A DNA stretch of 64,000 nucleotides. Source: Streptomyces macrolidinus. Its GTDB lineage: Bacteria; Actinomycetota; Actinomycetes; Streptomycetales; Streptomycetaceae. The stretch lies in assembly GCF_023887685.1 (NCBI RefSeq), contig NZ_JAMWMR010000006.1, positions 1 to 64,000 of the forward strand. Direction: 5' to 3'. The position numbers and the translations under genes are program-made. Position 1 is the stretch's first letter. Each line of letters starts with the position of its first letter. Below the pieces are notes generated by a model, which was not told where the DNA came from, did no database searches, and saw only the letters and a program-made list of their open reading frames with translations. Below, in pieces: positions 36,703-45,422 of the stretch.

Positions 36703-36882
36703 TCAGGCCGCCTTGATCATCTCGCCGCGCTTGGCCGCGGCCCACTCCACGACCAACAGCTCGTACTCCGCGCGCTGCTGGGCCGACAGAGAGCCACCCG
36801 CGCGCAGCCAGAGCGCGCGGATCCGCTCGTTCAGATCGTCGGCGGACCGTGCGGAACCAAGGCTCAAGGAATCGGGGGACAT
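36703..36882 (-). CDS. Small conserved hypothetical protein
   Basis: A 59-aa protein, MSPDSLSLGSARSADDLNER then a helical stretch IRALWLRAGGSLSAQQRAEY and LLVVEWAAAKRGEMIKAA. It seems a soluble helical peptide. Coding signal is good, and TAGGCT ends seven bases before the ATG as in other leaderless genes here. I believe similar short proteins occur in other Streptomyces but cannot check. Confidence 0.62.
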   Translation of the reverse strand: MSPDSLSLGSARSADDLNERIRALWLRAGGSLSAQQRAEYELLVVEWAAAKRGEMIKAA

Positions 36883-37045
36883 GCGGACAAGCCTAGGGGC
36901 AAGCACTGACAGCGCGCTACCGGGTGCCTGCGCACACGGTATGCGCTTGGTCACGATCGGTTCGGGTCCGCTTCGGACATGCGTTCGATGTCAAGGGGGA
37001 CGCCTTCCCCTTGTGCGGGTGCACGGGATGCCTGTCGGAAGCTCG

Positions 37046-37276
37046 TCACGGCCAACTGTGCCGCTCGACGAACCATTCCTCAGGTCCGCCTCCGTACCAC
37101 TCGATCAGGGGCGATTCGATCACGTCCAGGTCGTCCCAGCCTCCGAATCCGGCGCGTTGCAGCAGGACCGCCACGTCGTGCAGGCGGTATGCCGTGCCCA
37201 GGTTCACGTCGTCGGCCTGGATGCTTCGCCCACCGGTTCCGGTGGGCGCGGACACGATCAGATGGTGCTCGGCCAT
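37046..37276 (-). CDS. Small hypothetical protein
   Basis: A 76-aa soluble protein beginning MAEHHLIVSAPTGTGGRSIQ with predicted alternating strands and a helix (RLHDVAVLLQRAGFGG) and an acidic, Trp-rich C-terminus (LIEWYGGGPEEWFVERHSWP). I do not recognise a domain. Codon bias supports coding. GGAGG is only one base from the ATG, so initiation is unclear. Confidence 0.58.
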   Translation of the reverse strand: MAEHHLIVSAPTGTGGRSIQADDVNLGTAYRLHDVAVLLQRAGFGGWDDLDVIESPLIEWYGGGPEEWFVERHSWP

Positions 37277-37346
37277 GCCTCCAGCTTCGCCCCTGGGCGC
37301 ACGGCTCGCATGTTGAGCCGTTCGGGTACGGTCCTGCCCTGGCCGC

Positions 37347-38126
37347 CTAGCGGCCAGTGAAGTGGTGGCGCTTGCGCCAGGCCACCGCCGCGCCGGCCAG
37401 TGCCGGGACCGCGATGAAGCCCATCGCGATCAGGAAGGCGGGCGAGGTCGGTTGCGCGGCGCGGGCGCCCGCGACGGCGTACGCGGCGGTGTTCGGGATC
37501 GACCCGAGCGCCGTCGCGGCCAGGAACGCGGCCCAGCGCATACGCGAGACCGCCGCGCAGTAGTTGGCCGCCCAGAACGGCACCCCCGGGAACAGCCGGG
37601 CAGCCATCATCGAGCGGAACCCGTGCCTGCTCAACTGCCCGTCCGCCGCCTTCAGCCAGCGCCCGCGCAGCAGCGGGCGCAGCGCGTCCTGCCCGAGCAG
37701 ACGGCCGAGCCCGAAGGCGATCCCGGCCCCGAGCACCGTGCCCGTCAGGGCCGTGCCGGTGCCCAACTCGGAGCCGAACAGCGCGCCCGCCGCGAGGTTC
37801 AGCAGCGGACGCGGTACGAACGCGACCGTGCACACCCCGTACGCCGTCGCGAAGACCAGCGCCGCCGCGACACCCCCGAGCTGCGGCGGCCAGCCATGGG
37901 TCAGCAGCCGCTGCGGCTCGAACAGCAGCATGCAGGAGGCGGCCGTGGCGAGCAGCAGCACCAGCAGGGACAGCCGCGACCAGGGCGAGAGCAGCACTCT
38001 TGTGCAGCGGTCGGCGATCCGGAGCGGTGGGGCGACGGTGGTGGCCGGCGGGATGGCGAACTCCGTGGCGGCGGCCCGGGGAGAGGCCGCGGCGGTGCCC
38101 CCAGAGCGGGTGGTGGCATCGAGCAT
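37347..38126 (-). CDS. TVP38/TMEM64 (VTT domain) membrane protein
   Basis: A 259-aa protein with a Pro/Ala-rich cytoplasmic N-terminus of about 45 residues and five to six transmembrane segments. The VTT (SNARE-associated) core is visible: [44 protein letters not shown] and [27 protein letters not shown]. The family is related to DedA and to eukaryotic lipid scramblases; the substrate in bacteria is unknown. A second VTT-superfamily protein (DedA) is encoded at 44063. Confidence 0.85.
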   Translation of the reverse strand: MLDATTRSGGTAAASPRAAATEFAIPPATTVAPPLRIADRCTRVLLSPWSRLSLLVLLLATAASCMLLFEPQRLLTHGWPPQLGGVAAALVFATAYGVCTVAFVPRPLLNLAAGALFGSELGTGTALTGTVLGAGIAFGLGRLLGQDALRPLLRGRWLKAADGQLSRHGFRSMMAARLFPGVPFWAANYCAAVSRMRWAAFLAATALGSIPNTAAYAVAGARAAQPTSPAFLIAMGFIAVPALAGAAVAWRKRHHFTGR

Positions 38127-38252
38127 TCGGTGACAGTAACCGACCGGCGTGTGTGATCGCCGCAGGGCGGGGGCGGTGCGGATCGGTGTGGGAGGGGGGA
38201 GTGGGTCAAAAACCGTTCGACGTGCGGGGGTTCTTCGGCGAGGATCTCACCC

Positions 38253-38354
38253 ATGTTCCGGTACGCCTTCGTTCTCGCAGCATCCGCCGCAGCGGATGCC
38301 CCGAAGGCTGCCTTCCCGCTCCTCGTGGCAGCCGTCGACGGCGCCCGAAGCTGA
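38253..38354 (+). CDS. Putative 33-aa leader ORF upstream of tuf3
   Basis: A 33-codon frame starting [16 protein letters not shown], hydrophobic and Ala-rich, with AGGA eight bases before its ATG. Its TGA stop (38352-38354) touches the first base of a 10-bp perfect stem (38353-38395). The arrangement, a translated short frame ending on a hairpin 130 bases before a translation-factor gene, suggests regulation of tuf3 by ribosome progress. Whether it is translated is inference. Confidence 0.5.
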   Translation: MFRYAFVLAASAAADAPKAAFPLLVAAVDGARS

Positions 38355-38395
38355 CCCTCCCCGGAACGTCCGGCGGACCCCGCAGGGGGAGGGTC
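38353..38395 (+). promoter_or_regulatory. Hairpin overlapping the leader stop codon, upstream of tuf3
   Basis: GACCCTCCCC (38353-38362) pairs perfectly with GGGGAGGGTC (38386-38395); the 23-base loop contains a minor stem. No U-tract follows, so it would act on translation or through Rho rather than as an intrinsic terminator. A ribosome at the leader stop codon would melt it. Confidence 0.6.
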
Positions 38396-38482
38396 GGTAC
38401 GTCATCGGGGTCCCCGTCCCGGCCGGAATGCCCGCGCCGGGGCCGACACTCGGCACCACCGAACAGGCTTCGAGGTACAGCC

Positions 38483-39652
38483 ATGTCCAAGACGGCATAC
38501 GTGCGCACCAAGCCCCATCTGAACATCGGCACGATGGGTCACGTCGACCACGGCAAGACCACCCTGACCGCCGCCATCACCAAGGTCCTCGCCGAGCGCG
38601 GCGCCTCCGCCTTCGTGCCCTTCGACCGGATCGACCGGGCCCCGGAGGAGGCGCGGCGCGGCATCACCATCAACATCGCGCATGTCGAGTACGAGACCGA
38701 CACCCGGCACTACGCCCATGTGGACATGCCCGGCCATGCCGACTACGTCAAGAACATGGTGACGGGCGCCGCGCAGCTCGACGGGGCGATCCTCGTCGTC
38801 TCCGCGCTCGACGGGGTCATGCCGCAGACCGCCGAACACGTGCTGCTCGCCCGGCAGGTGGGCGTCGACCACATCGTCGTCGCCCTGAACAAGGCCGACG
38901 CGGGCGACGAGGAACTCACCGACCTCGTCGAGCTGGAGATCCGGGACCTGCTCACCACGCACGGCTACCCGGGCGAGTCCGCGCCGGTCGTCCGGGTCTC
39001 CGGCCTCAAGGCCCTTGAGGGCGACGCCCGTTGGACCGCGGCGATCGACGCGCTGCTCGACGCGGTGGACACGTACGTGCCGCTGCCCGAGCGGTACGTC
39101 GACGCGCCGTTCCTGCTGCCGGTGGAGAACGTGCTCACCATCACCGGCCGCGGCACGGTCGTCACGGGCGCCGTGGAGCGCGGCACCGTCCGCGTCGGCG
39201 ACCGCGTCGAGGTGCTCGGCGCCGAGGTGGAGAGCGTGGTCACCGGCCTGGAGACCTTCGGCAAGCCCATGCAGGAGGCGCAGGCCGGGGACAACGTGGC
39301 GCTGCTGCTGCGCGGGGTGCCCCGCGACGCGGTGCGCCGAGGCCACATCGTCGCGGCCCCCGGCAGCCTCGTACCCAGCCGTCGCTTCTCGGCGGAGGTC
39401 TACGTCCTGTCGGCGCGCGAGGGCGGCCGTACGACCCCGGTGTCCACCGGCTACCGCCCGCAGTTCTACATCCGCACCGCGGACGTGGTCGGCGACATCG
39501 ACCTCGGGGAGACGGCGGTCGCCCGGCCCGGCGACACGGTCACGATGACGGTGGAGCTGGGCCGTGAGGTCCCGCTGGAGCCCGGCCTCGGCTTCGCGAT
39601 CCGCGAGGGCGGCCGGACGGTCGGCGCGGGCACGGTGACGGCCGTGGACTGA
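38483..39652 (+). CDS. tuf3: Elongation factor Tu, divergent second copy (EF-Tu3 type)
   Basis: A 389-aa translational GTPase carrying aminoacyl-tRNA to the ribosome. G1 is [10 protein letters not shown]2 [11 protein letters not shown]3 DMPGHADY (main EF-Tu has DCPGHADY), G4 NKAD; domains 2 and 3 follow with [16 protein letters not shown]. Several positions differ from housekeeping EF-Tu (for example [19 protein letters not shown] is kept, but GRV is changed to GAV), which marks it as the divergent tuf3 of Streptomyces. That gene was reported in S. coelicolor to be expressed under amino-acid starvation. GAGGT precedes ATG 38483. No ribosomal genes are adjacent. Confidence 0.93.
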   Translation: MSKTAYVRTKPHLNIGTMGHVDHGKTTLTAAITKVLAERGASAFVPFDRIDRAPEEARRGITINIAHVEYETDTRHYAHVDMPGHADYVKNMVTGAAQLDGAILVVSALDGVMPQTAEHVLLARQVGVDHIVVALNKADAGDEELTDLVELEIRDLLTTHGYPGESAPVVRVSGLKALEGDARWTAAIDALLDAVDTYVPLPERYVDAPFLLPVENVLTITGRGTVVTGAVERGTVRVGDRVEVLGAEVESVVTGLETFGKPMQEAQAGDNVALLLRGVPRDAVRRGHIVAAPGSLVPSRRFSAEVYVLSAREGGRTTPVSTGYRPQFYIRTADVVGDIDLGETAVARPGDTVTMTVELGREVPLEPGLGFAIREGGRTVGAGTVTAVD

Positions 39653-39730
39653 GCCCAGGTGCGCGGGTGCCCGCCCGGTGGGGTGGGCGCCCGCGTCCAC
39701 GGCGGTCCGGCGGCCCGGCACAATGGACCG

Positions 39731-40576
39731 GTGACCGAGCCCATACCAGTGACCCGCGCCGTGGACCACGGGACCGCCAAGCTGATGCCCGACGTGGACC
39801 GCGAGCGGGCCTGGCTGCTGACGGTCGACGGGGCGCCGCAGTCGTACGTCGATCTGGACGCGCCGACGCATCTGGAGTTCGAGTACACGAGGCGGCTCGG
39901 CCATGTGCTGGACACCGTGGCCGAACCGGGCCGTGCGCTGGACGTCCTGCATCTCGGCGGGGGCGCGCTCACCCTGCCCCGCTATCTCGCCGCGACCCGG
40001 CCGGGCTCGCACCAGGACGTCGTGGAGGCCGACCGGGGCCTGCTCGACCTCGTCGTGGCCCATCTGCCCCTGCCCGTGGGCGCCGACATCACCCTGCACC
40101 CGGCCGACGCCCGCGCCTGGCTGGAAGCCGCGCCGCCCGCCTCCGCCGACATCGTGATCGCGGACGTCTTCGGCGGCTCGCGCGTCCCCGCCCATCTGAC
40201 GACGGCGGCGTACGCACGCGCCGCCGAGCGGGCGCTGCGCCCGGACGGCGTCTATCTGGCGAACCTCGCGGACGCCGCGCCCTTCGCCTTCCTCCGCTCC
40301 CAACTCGCCACGTTCGCCGCGGTGTTCGAGGAGCTGGCGCTGATCGCCGAGCCCGCGGTCCTGCGTGGACGCCGCTTCGGCAACGCCGTCCTCGTCGCCG
40401 GTCATCGGCCGCTGGACATACCCGTTCTGGCCCGCCGCGCCGCCGCGGACGCCTTCCCCGCCCGCGTCGAACACGGCGCCGCGCTACGGGACTTCATGCG
40501 CGGCGCCGAGCCGGTGCACGACGGCAACGCCGTACCGTCGCCCGAACCGCCGGGCGGGGCCTTCACCATCGGCTGA
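39731..40576 (+). CDS. Spermidine synthase-like methyltransferase-fold protein
   Basis: A 281-aa protein with the Rossmann motif VLHLGGGALTLPRYLAATRP and acidic loop VVEADRGLLDLV, then DIVIADVFGGSRVP where polyamine synthases place the catalytic Asp. It lacks the N-terminal membrane domain of fused MFS-SpeE proteins. It could be an aminopropyltransferase or a relative with another acceptor; no speD gene is near. GTG start with CACAAT six bases upstream and no ribosome-binding site points to a leaderless mRNA. A perfect terminator follows. Confidence 0.8.
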   Translation: MTEPIPVTRAVDHGTAKLMPDVDRERAWLLTVDGAPQSYVDLDAPTHLEFEYTRRLGHVLDTVAEPGRALDVLHLGGGALTLPRYLAATRPGSHQDVVEADRGLLDLVVAHLPLPVGADITLHPADARAWLEAAPPASADIVIADVFGGSRVPAHLTTAAYARAAERALRPDGVYLANLADAAPFAFLRSQLATFAAVFEELALIAEPAVLRGRRFGNAVLVAGHRPLDIPVLARRAAADAFPARVEHGAALRDFMRGAEPVHDGNAVPSPEPPGGAFTIG

Positions 40577-40586
40577 CCGGGCCGGG

Positions 40587-40625
40587 ACGCGCCAAGGCCC
40601 CACGACGCGTGGGGCCTTGGCGCGT
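40587..40625. terminator. Perfect 17-bp bidirectional terminator hairpin
   Basis: ACGCGCCAAGGCCCCAC (40587-40603) pairs with GTGGGGCCTTGGCGCGT (40609-40625) around a five-base loop. It sits between the convergent spermidine-synthase-like gene and the membrane-anchored protein gene. Confidence 0.85.
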
Positions 40626-40639
40626 GACTCAGGGGTGAC

Positions 40640-41644
40640 TCACTCTCCGGTGGGGTCTCCGTGGAGCCGCACCGTGCTGAGTATCTTCATGACCGTGTCG
40701 TCCGGGACTTCGTCCTTCACGCCCGTGGCCCCGTAGAAGTTCCAGGCGACGAAGTCACCCTTGGAGTTCTTGAAGCCGAACGTGATGGCCTTGCCGTCGC
40801 TCGCGCACTTCCCCTTCTGGGGCGTGTTCTTGGAACGGGCCCAGGCGTACGCGCCCTCGACGCCGGACGCGGTCGTGTACGACTTCGCCGTCTCGTCGAA
40901 GGTCAGGCTCTTCTTGTCGGGCTGCGTATAGCCGCCGAACACCCACCAGGGGACGTTCCGAACGGCGGCGTCAGCAGCGTCCTTGGCGCCGCTGGAGCCC
41001 TTGGTGCCCGCCGCGGCCAGCTTGGTGTTCTCCATCTGGCCGTCCTTGTCCTCGTCGGCCGTGCACCAGTTCTCCTTGTAGATGGCGGGCGCGGACATGG
41101 TGATGAGGGGCGGTTCACCGGCCTTGCCGCCGGTCTTCTCGAAACCGATCAGCGTGTCCGGCGACTCGACGGACCAGTCCGGCGGCACATCGAAGGCGGT
41201 GCCCCACCTGGGGTTGATGACCGTCTTCCAGCCGGCGATGACCGGCTTGTCGCTGTCGGGGTCACGCGGGTTCACGGTCGAGGTCGGCGAAGGCTTCGCG
41301 CTGTGCGAAGGGCTGGACTCCGCCTTGACGTGCTTGCCGTTGTCGTCCTTGTCCTTGCCGAGCACCAGGAACCCGGTCACACCGGCGGCGACCACCACGG
41401 CAGTGGCGGCCACGATGGCGACGAGCTTCGTCCGGTTGCCGCCGCCCCCACCGCTCGGCGGCTGGGCCGAAGTACCGGGGACCGTCGGCGCGTTCCACTG
41501 CGGTTGGCCGGGCTGCTGATAGGGGTTCGGCTGCTGGTATCCCGGCTGCTGATACGGGTTCGGCTGCTGATACCCCGGCTGCTGGTAGGGGTTGTCGTTC
41601 TGCGGATTCTGCTCGCCCCCGGGCGGCTGCTGTCCTGGCCACAT
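40640..41644 (-). CDS. Membrane-anchored protein with PYQQPG repeats
   Basis: A 334-aa protein. Residues 1-60 are a cytoplasmic tail with about two and a half copies of the unit NPYQQPGYQQP, visible also as a DNA repeat near 41510-41592. One transmembrane helix follows (TKLVAIVAATAVVVAAGVTGFLVLG, about 82-106), then a Ser/Pro linker and an extracellular domain containing TAFDVPPDWSVESPDT and two cysteines. Start MWPGQQPPGG at ATG 41644. The layout recurs in Streptomyces surface proteins; the ligand is unknown. Confidence 0.78.
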   Translation of the reverse strand: MWPGQQPPGGEQNPQNDNPYQQPGYQQPNPYQQPGYQQPNPYQQPGQPQWNAPTVPGTSAQPPSGGGGGNRTKLVAIVAATAVVVAAGVTGFLVLGKDKDDNGKHVKAESSPSHSAKPSPTSTVNPRDPDSDKPVIAGWKTVINPRWGTAFDVPPDWSVESPDTLIGFEKTGGKAGEPPLITMSAPAIYKENWCTADEDKDGQMENTKLAAAGTKGSSGAKDAADAAVRNVPWWVFGGYTQPDKKSLTFDETAKSYTTASGVEGAYAWARSKNTPQKGKCASDGKAITFGFKNSKGDFVAWNFYGATGVKDEVPDDTVMKILSTVRLHGDPTGE

Positions 41645-41773
41645 GGTCGACCAGCCTAGTGCCGCCCGTGACACGTTTCGGTCACCGATCTTCGTCAGGC
41701 CGGTACCGGAAGGCGGCCAGTGGTACCACCCATCAGCTACTCATTGGTACTACTCGCCGGTAACATCTCGTGC

Positions 41774-42226
41774 ATGACAGTTGAGAACGCCTCGATGGGC
41801 GAGAAGCTGGCCACCGCGGTCCCGATGGTGCGCACCCTGAACCTGGAGTTCGTCGAGGTCACCTCGGAGCGCGCGGTGCTGCGGCTGCCGGACCAGCCGG
41901 ACTACCACAACCACCTCGGCGGCCCCCACGCGGGCGCCATGTTCACCCTGGCCGAGTCCGCCAGCGGTGCCATCGTCCTGACCGCCTTCGGTGACCAGCT
42001 CTCGCGCGCGGTGCCGCTCGCCGTGCGGGCCGAGATCGACTACAAGAAGCTGGCGATGGGGGCCGTCACGGCCACCGCCACCCTGGGCCGCCCGGTCGCC
42101 GAGGTCATCGCGGATCTCGACGCGGGCAAGCGGCCGGAGTTCCCGGTGGCCATCGCCCTGCAGCGCGCGGACGGGGCCGTCACGGGCGAGATGACGGTGG
42201 TGTGGACCCTGCGCCCCAACGGCTGA
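41774..42226 (+). CDS. DUF4442 / PaaI-like hotdog thioesterase
   Basis: A 150-aa hotdog-fold protein. HNHLGGPHAGAMFTLAESASG matches the active-site helix of PaaI-type acyl-CoA thioesterases, and DYKKLAMGAVTATATLGR is the following strand pair. The substrate is unknown. TAACAT (41761-41766) ends seven bases before ATG 41774 and there is no ribosome-binding site, so the mRNA is probably leaderless. Confidence 0.83.
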   Translation: MTVENASMGEKLATAVPMVRTLNLEFVEVTSERAVLRLPDQPDYHNHLGGPHAGAMFTLAESASGAIVLTAFGDQLSRAVPLAVRAEIDYKKLAMGAVTATATLGRPVAEVIADLDAGKRPEFPVAIALQRADGAVTGEMTVVWTLRPNG

Positions 42227-42408
42227 GGCTGACGCCAACGCGGCTGCACCGCCCCGGAGTTCGGGGCCGTGCGGCCGTGGCACGGGTGCCGTCCCCGACC
42301 GCTCGACGCGCCAACTCGTCCACCCGGTAGGCGTTCTCGCGCGCAGTCCACGCAGCGATCCACCGGGCATCGGCCGGTGGGGACCTTCCCTGGCGGCCCC
42401 GTCCGCGC

Positions 42409-43812
42409 TCAGTACTTCCAGCGATACGCCGCCGCCACCAGCTCGTCGTCGAGTCCGGCCACGGCGGCGATCTCGCCGAGGCGTACGGCGGTCACCGCGT
42501 CCGCCAGGACCGGTCCCAACGCGGCGCGGAGCCGCTCGTCCTTGCTGAACTTCCCGACGGCCTCCTCCAGCGAGGCCGGCAGGCGGTACGCGCCCCGCGC
42601 CACCGCCTCCTCGGCCGTGAACCGCGCCGGATCCCCGGTGATCTCGTCGGGCAGCGGCAAGGACGACTCCAGGCCGTCGAGCCCGGCGGCGATGAGGCAA
42701 CCGAGCGCGAGATACGGGTTGGCGGCCAGGTCGACCGGCTTCACCTCCAGGTTCGCCGCCCGCTCGGACAGCCCCGCCGTGCCGGTGATGACCCGTAGCG
42801 CGGCCTCACGGGTCTCGTGACCCCACACGGTGAACACCCCGGCCCACTGCGAGGGCTTGAGCCGGAGATAGCTCGCCGGGCTCGGCGCGGTCACCGCCGT
42901 GAGCGCGGGCAGATGGGCCAGGATCCCGGCGGCGAACGACTCGGCCTCGGCCGTCATGCCGTACCGATACCGGCCCCCCGCATGGAGATCGACCCCGTCG
43001 CGCCAGGCGGAGAGATGGACATGCCCGCCGTTGCCGACCCCTGCGCCGGTCACCGCCGGGCTGAAGACGGCCCGCAGCCCATGGCGCCTGGAAACCGCCC
43101 GGATGGTCTGCCGGACCAGAACGCTCCGGTCCGCGGCGGCGACGGGATCGAGTGCGCCCACCGAGATCTCGAACTGCCCCGCCGCGTACTCGGGATGGAG
43201 CTGGTCGACGTCCACTCCCTGGGCCGCGCACGCGGCCAGCAACTCCGCCAGGTAGTCGCCCAGTTCGACCTGGCGGACGGCGCCGTAGGCCGGACCCGTG
43301 GTCGCGGGCACGAACTCGCCCTCCGGCGCGGAGTCCAGCCCGAGCATCCACTCGACCTCGATGGCCGCCTTGAACGCGATGCCATGGTCCCGGGCGGCGT
43401 CCGCGACGACATGGCGCAGGAACGTACGGCCGCACGCCGGGTGGCGCTCGCCCTCCTGGGTGATCCGGTCCACCGGTGCCCACGCCCAGCCGGGCTGCCC
43501 GGAGAGCACCACGAGGCGGTCGAGGTCCGGATAGAGACGCAGATCACCGTCCGGCGAGCCGAGTACGTCGGTGGAGACGATCGCGTCGTTCGCCAGGAAC
43601 GTGTCGAACACCGGTGACATTCCCACGCCCCAGGCGGCGGCCGAGGCGAGCCGGGCCGTCGGGATCGTCTTGACCCGCGTGATGCCCGCGGTGTCGACGT
43701 ACGCCAGGACGACGCCGTGCACGCCCCGCGCCGAGAGTTCCTCGCCGAGCGCGGTGGCCCGCTCGACGTCACCCGGGCGCCCGCCGGGTCGGGGGTCTGC
43801 AAGCGCGGTCAT
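42409..43812 (-). CDS. Glutamine synthetase family protein (GlnA-like amide ligase)
   Basis: A 467-aa GS-fold enzyme. The N-terminal beta-grasp is VVLAYVDTAGITRVKTIP and the catalytic domain shows AAIEVEWMLG (metal Glu), HPEYAAGQFEISVG, GNGGHVHLS and EVKPVDLAANPYLALGCLIAAGLDG. The adenylylation-loop tyrosine of housekeeping GS is not seen, and the metal and phosphate residues are kept. It probably makes a gamma-glutamyl amide from an amine, as Streptomyces GlnA2, GlnA3 and GlnA4 do for polyamines or ethanolamine. The exact amine is unknown. Confidence 0.85.
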   Translation of the reverse strand: MTALADPRPGGRPGDVERATALGEELSARGVHGVVLAYVDTAGITRVKTIPTARLASAAAWGVGMSPVFDTFLANDAIVSTDVLGSPDGDLRLYPDLDRLVVLSGQPGWAWAPVDRITQEGERHPACGRTFLRHVVADAARDHGIAFKAAIEVEWMLGLDSAPEGEFVPATTGPAYGAVRQVELGDYLAELLAACAAQGVDVDQLHPEYAAGQFEISVGALDPVAAADRSVLVRQTIRAVSRRHGLRAVFSPAVTGAGVGNGGHVHLSAWRDGVDLHAGGRYRYGMTAEAESFAAGILAHLPALTAVTAPSPASYLRLKPSQWAGVFTVWGHETREAALRVITGTAGLSERAANLEVKPVDLAANPYLALGCLIAAGLDGLESSLPLPDEITGDPARFTAEEAVARGAYRLPASLEEAVGKFSKDERLRAALGPVLADAVTAVRLGEIAAVAGLDDELVAAAYRWKY

Positions 43813-44062
43813 GCGTCCTCCTCGGCGGTGGGGCTCGGCCCGACGGACAGGCGGCAGCGCCGTGTCCCGGCCGTCTCACCGGGTGAACGAGCGACGCGGC
43901 CCATGAGTTGCGTCACAGCGACGGCGCGCGGGGCGCGGGCGGGGCGGGCCCGGTCGGCGGGGGCGCGAGCCCGTCGTCCATGCCGGTCGAACAGGTAGGC
44001 TTCCTGGAGTGCGCCCCGAGGGCGTGCGCCAAGACATGGACGCGAAACGGGGAGGACCGGTA

Positions 44063-44713
44063 GTGCACGTCCAGGAGTGGCTCGACACGGTACCCGCGGC
44101 CCTCGTCTACGTCGTCGTCGGCCTGGTGATCGGCCTGGAGAGCCTGGGCATTCCGCTGCCGGGCGAGATCGTTCTGGTCTCGGCCGCGCTGATGTCCTCC
44201 CAGCACGGAGGCATCAACCCCGTGGTCCTGGGCGCCTGCGCGAGCCTCGGCGCCGTCGTCGGCGACTCCATCGGCTACGCCATCGGCCGCAAGGGCGGCC
44301 GGCCCCTGCTGGCCTGGCTGGGGAAGAAGTTCCCCCGGCACTTCAGCGAGGGCCATGTCGCGACGGCCGAGCGGTCCTTCACCAAGTGGGGCATGTGGGC
44401 CGTCTTCTTCGGCCGGTTCGTCGCCCTGCTGCGCATCTTCGCGGGCCCGCTCGCCGGTGTGCTGCACATGCCGTACTGGAAGTTCCTCATCGCCAACGTC
44501 CTCGGCGGCGTCATTTGGGCGGGCGGCACCACCGCGGTCATCTACTACCTCGGCGTGGTCGCCGAGTCCTGGCTCAAGCAGTTCTCGTACCTGGGCCTGG
44601 TGGCGGCCGTGGTCATCGGTCTCGCCTCGATGCTGATCGTCAAGCGGAAGGCGAAGAAGTCGAACGCCGAGCGCGAGGCGGCCGAGCCCGAGAGCGTCCC
44701 GACCGCCGACTGA
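44063..44713 (+). CDS. DedA family membrane protein
   Basis: A 216-aa DedA/VTT protein with five hydrophobic segments. The N-terminal re-entrant motif ESLGIPLPGEIVLVSAALMSS and the conserved FFGRFVALLRIFAGPLAGVLHM are present, including the Glu and Arg residues thought to support proton-coupled lipid transport. The family includes undecaprenyl-phosphate flippases. GTG 44063 is chosen because GGAGGA is six bases upstream; the frame is open further 5'. The C-terminus is highly charged. Confidence 0.88.
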   Translation: MHVQEWLDTVPAALVYVVVGLVIGLESLGIPLPGEIVLVSAALMSSQHGGINPVVLGACASLGAVVGDSIGYAIGRKGGRPLLAWLGKKFPRHFSEGHVATAERSFTKWGMWAVFFGRFVALLRIFAGPLAGVLHMPYWKFLIANVLGGVIWAGGTTAVIYYLGVVAESWLKQFSYLGLVAAVVIGLASMLIVKRKAKKSNAEREAAEPESVPTAD

Positions 44714-44769
44714 CGCCTCGGACCCACTGACGCCTCGGGCCGACCGAGGCCTCGGACCGACCGGGGCCC

Positions 44770-45303
44770 TCAGGACTCCTCGTGCACGTCTCGGTGCGCT
44801 CGCGCGAGATCCGCGTACATCGTTCCGTTCAGCGTGATGCCCTCGCGCTCCTCGGCCGTCAGTTCCCGCCTGACCTTCGCGGGGACACCGGCGACGAGTG
44901 AGCCCGGGGGCACCCGCATACCCTGCGGCACCAGGGCCTGGGCGGCGACGAGGGAGCCCGCGCCTATCACCGCGCCGTTGAGGACCGTGGCACCCATCCC
45001 GACCAGGCAGTCGTCCTCGACGGTCGCCCCGTGGACGACGGCGTTGTGGCCGATGGAGACCCGCTCCCCGACGGTGACCGGGAAGCCCGGGTCCGCATGG
45101 AGCGTGCAGTTGTCCTGCACATTGCTGCTCGCCCCGACCGTGATCCGTTCCACGTCGCCGCGCAGCACCGCGCCGTACCAGACACTGGCGCCCGCGCGCA
45201 GCCTCACATCCCCGATCACCACGGACGTGGGCGCGGTGAACGCCTCCTGGTCCACCTCGGGTTCCCTGCCGCCGATGCCCGTGATCAGCGCCTTGTGCGT
45301 CAT
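44770..45303 (-). CDS. Gamma-carbonic anhydrase family protein
   Basis: A 177-aa left-handed beta-helix protein with hexapeptide repeats. The three zinc-binding histidines of the Cam/YrdA family are visible in DNCTLHAD and IGHNAVVHG. C-terminal helix VRRELTAEEREGITLNGTMYADLARAHRD is typical. It may hydrate CO2 or have another role; many bacterial members are inactive. GGAG lies six bases before ATG 45303. It is divergent from another hexapeptide-repeat protein gene. Confidence 0.87.
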   Translation of the reverse strand: MTHKALITGIGGREPEVDQEAFTAPTSVVIGDVRLRAGASVWYGAVLRGDVERITVGASSNVQDNCTLHADPGFPVTVGERVSIGHNAVVHGATVEDDCLVGMGATVLNGAVIGAGSLVAAQALVPQGMRVPPGSLVAGVPAKVRRELTAEEREGITLNGTMYADLARAHRDVHEES

Positions 45304-45422
45304 CACCGTCTCCACCGTCTCCTCGTGCGTCGCTCCGTCGTCGGCACCGTACGCCATCGGTGGGGCGAAGATCACAGCCGTACGGGGCCGAGGGCGCACC
45401 CCGTGCTGAGTACGGTGAGCGG

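Noticed and set aside
38000..38482. Long N-terminal extension of EF-Tu3
   Set aside because: The frame is open upstream, but the sequence is unlike EF-Tu and starts inside the divergent TVP38 gene. ATG 38483 gives the exact family N-terminus.
41510..41592. Tandem DNA repeat as a regulatory repeat
   Set aside because: It lies inside the coding sequence of the membrane-anchored protein and simply encodes the NPYQQPGYQQP units.
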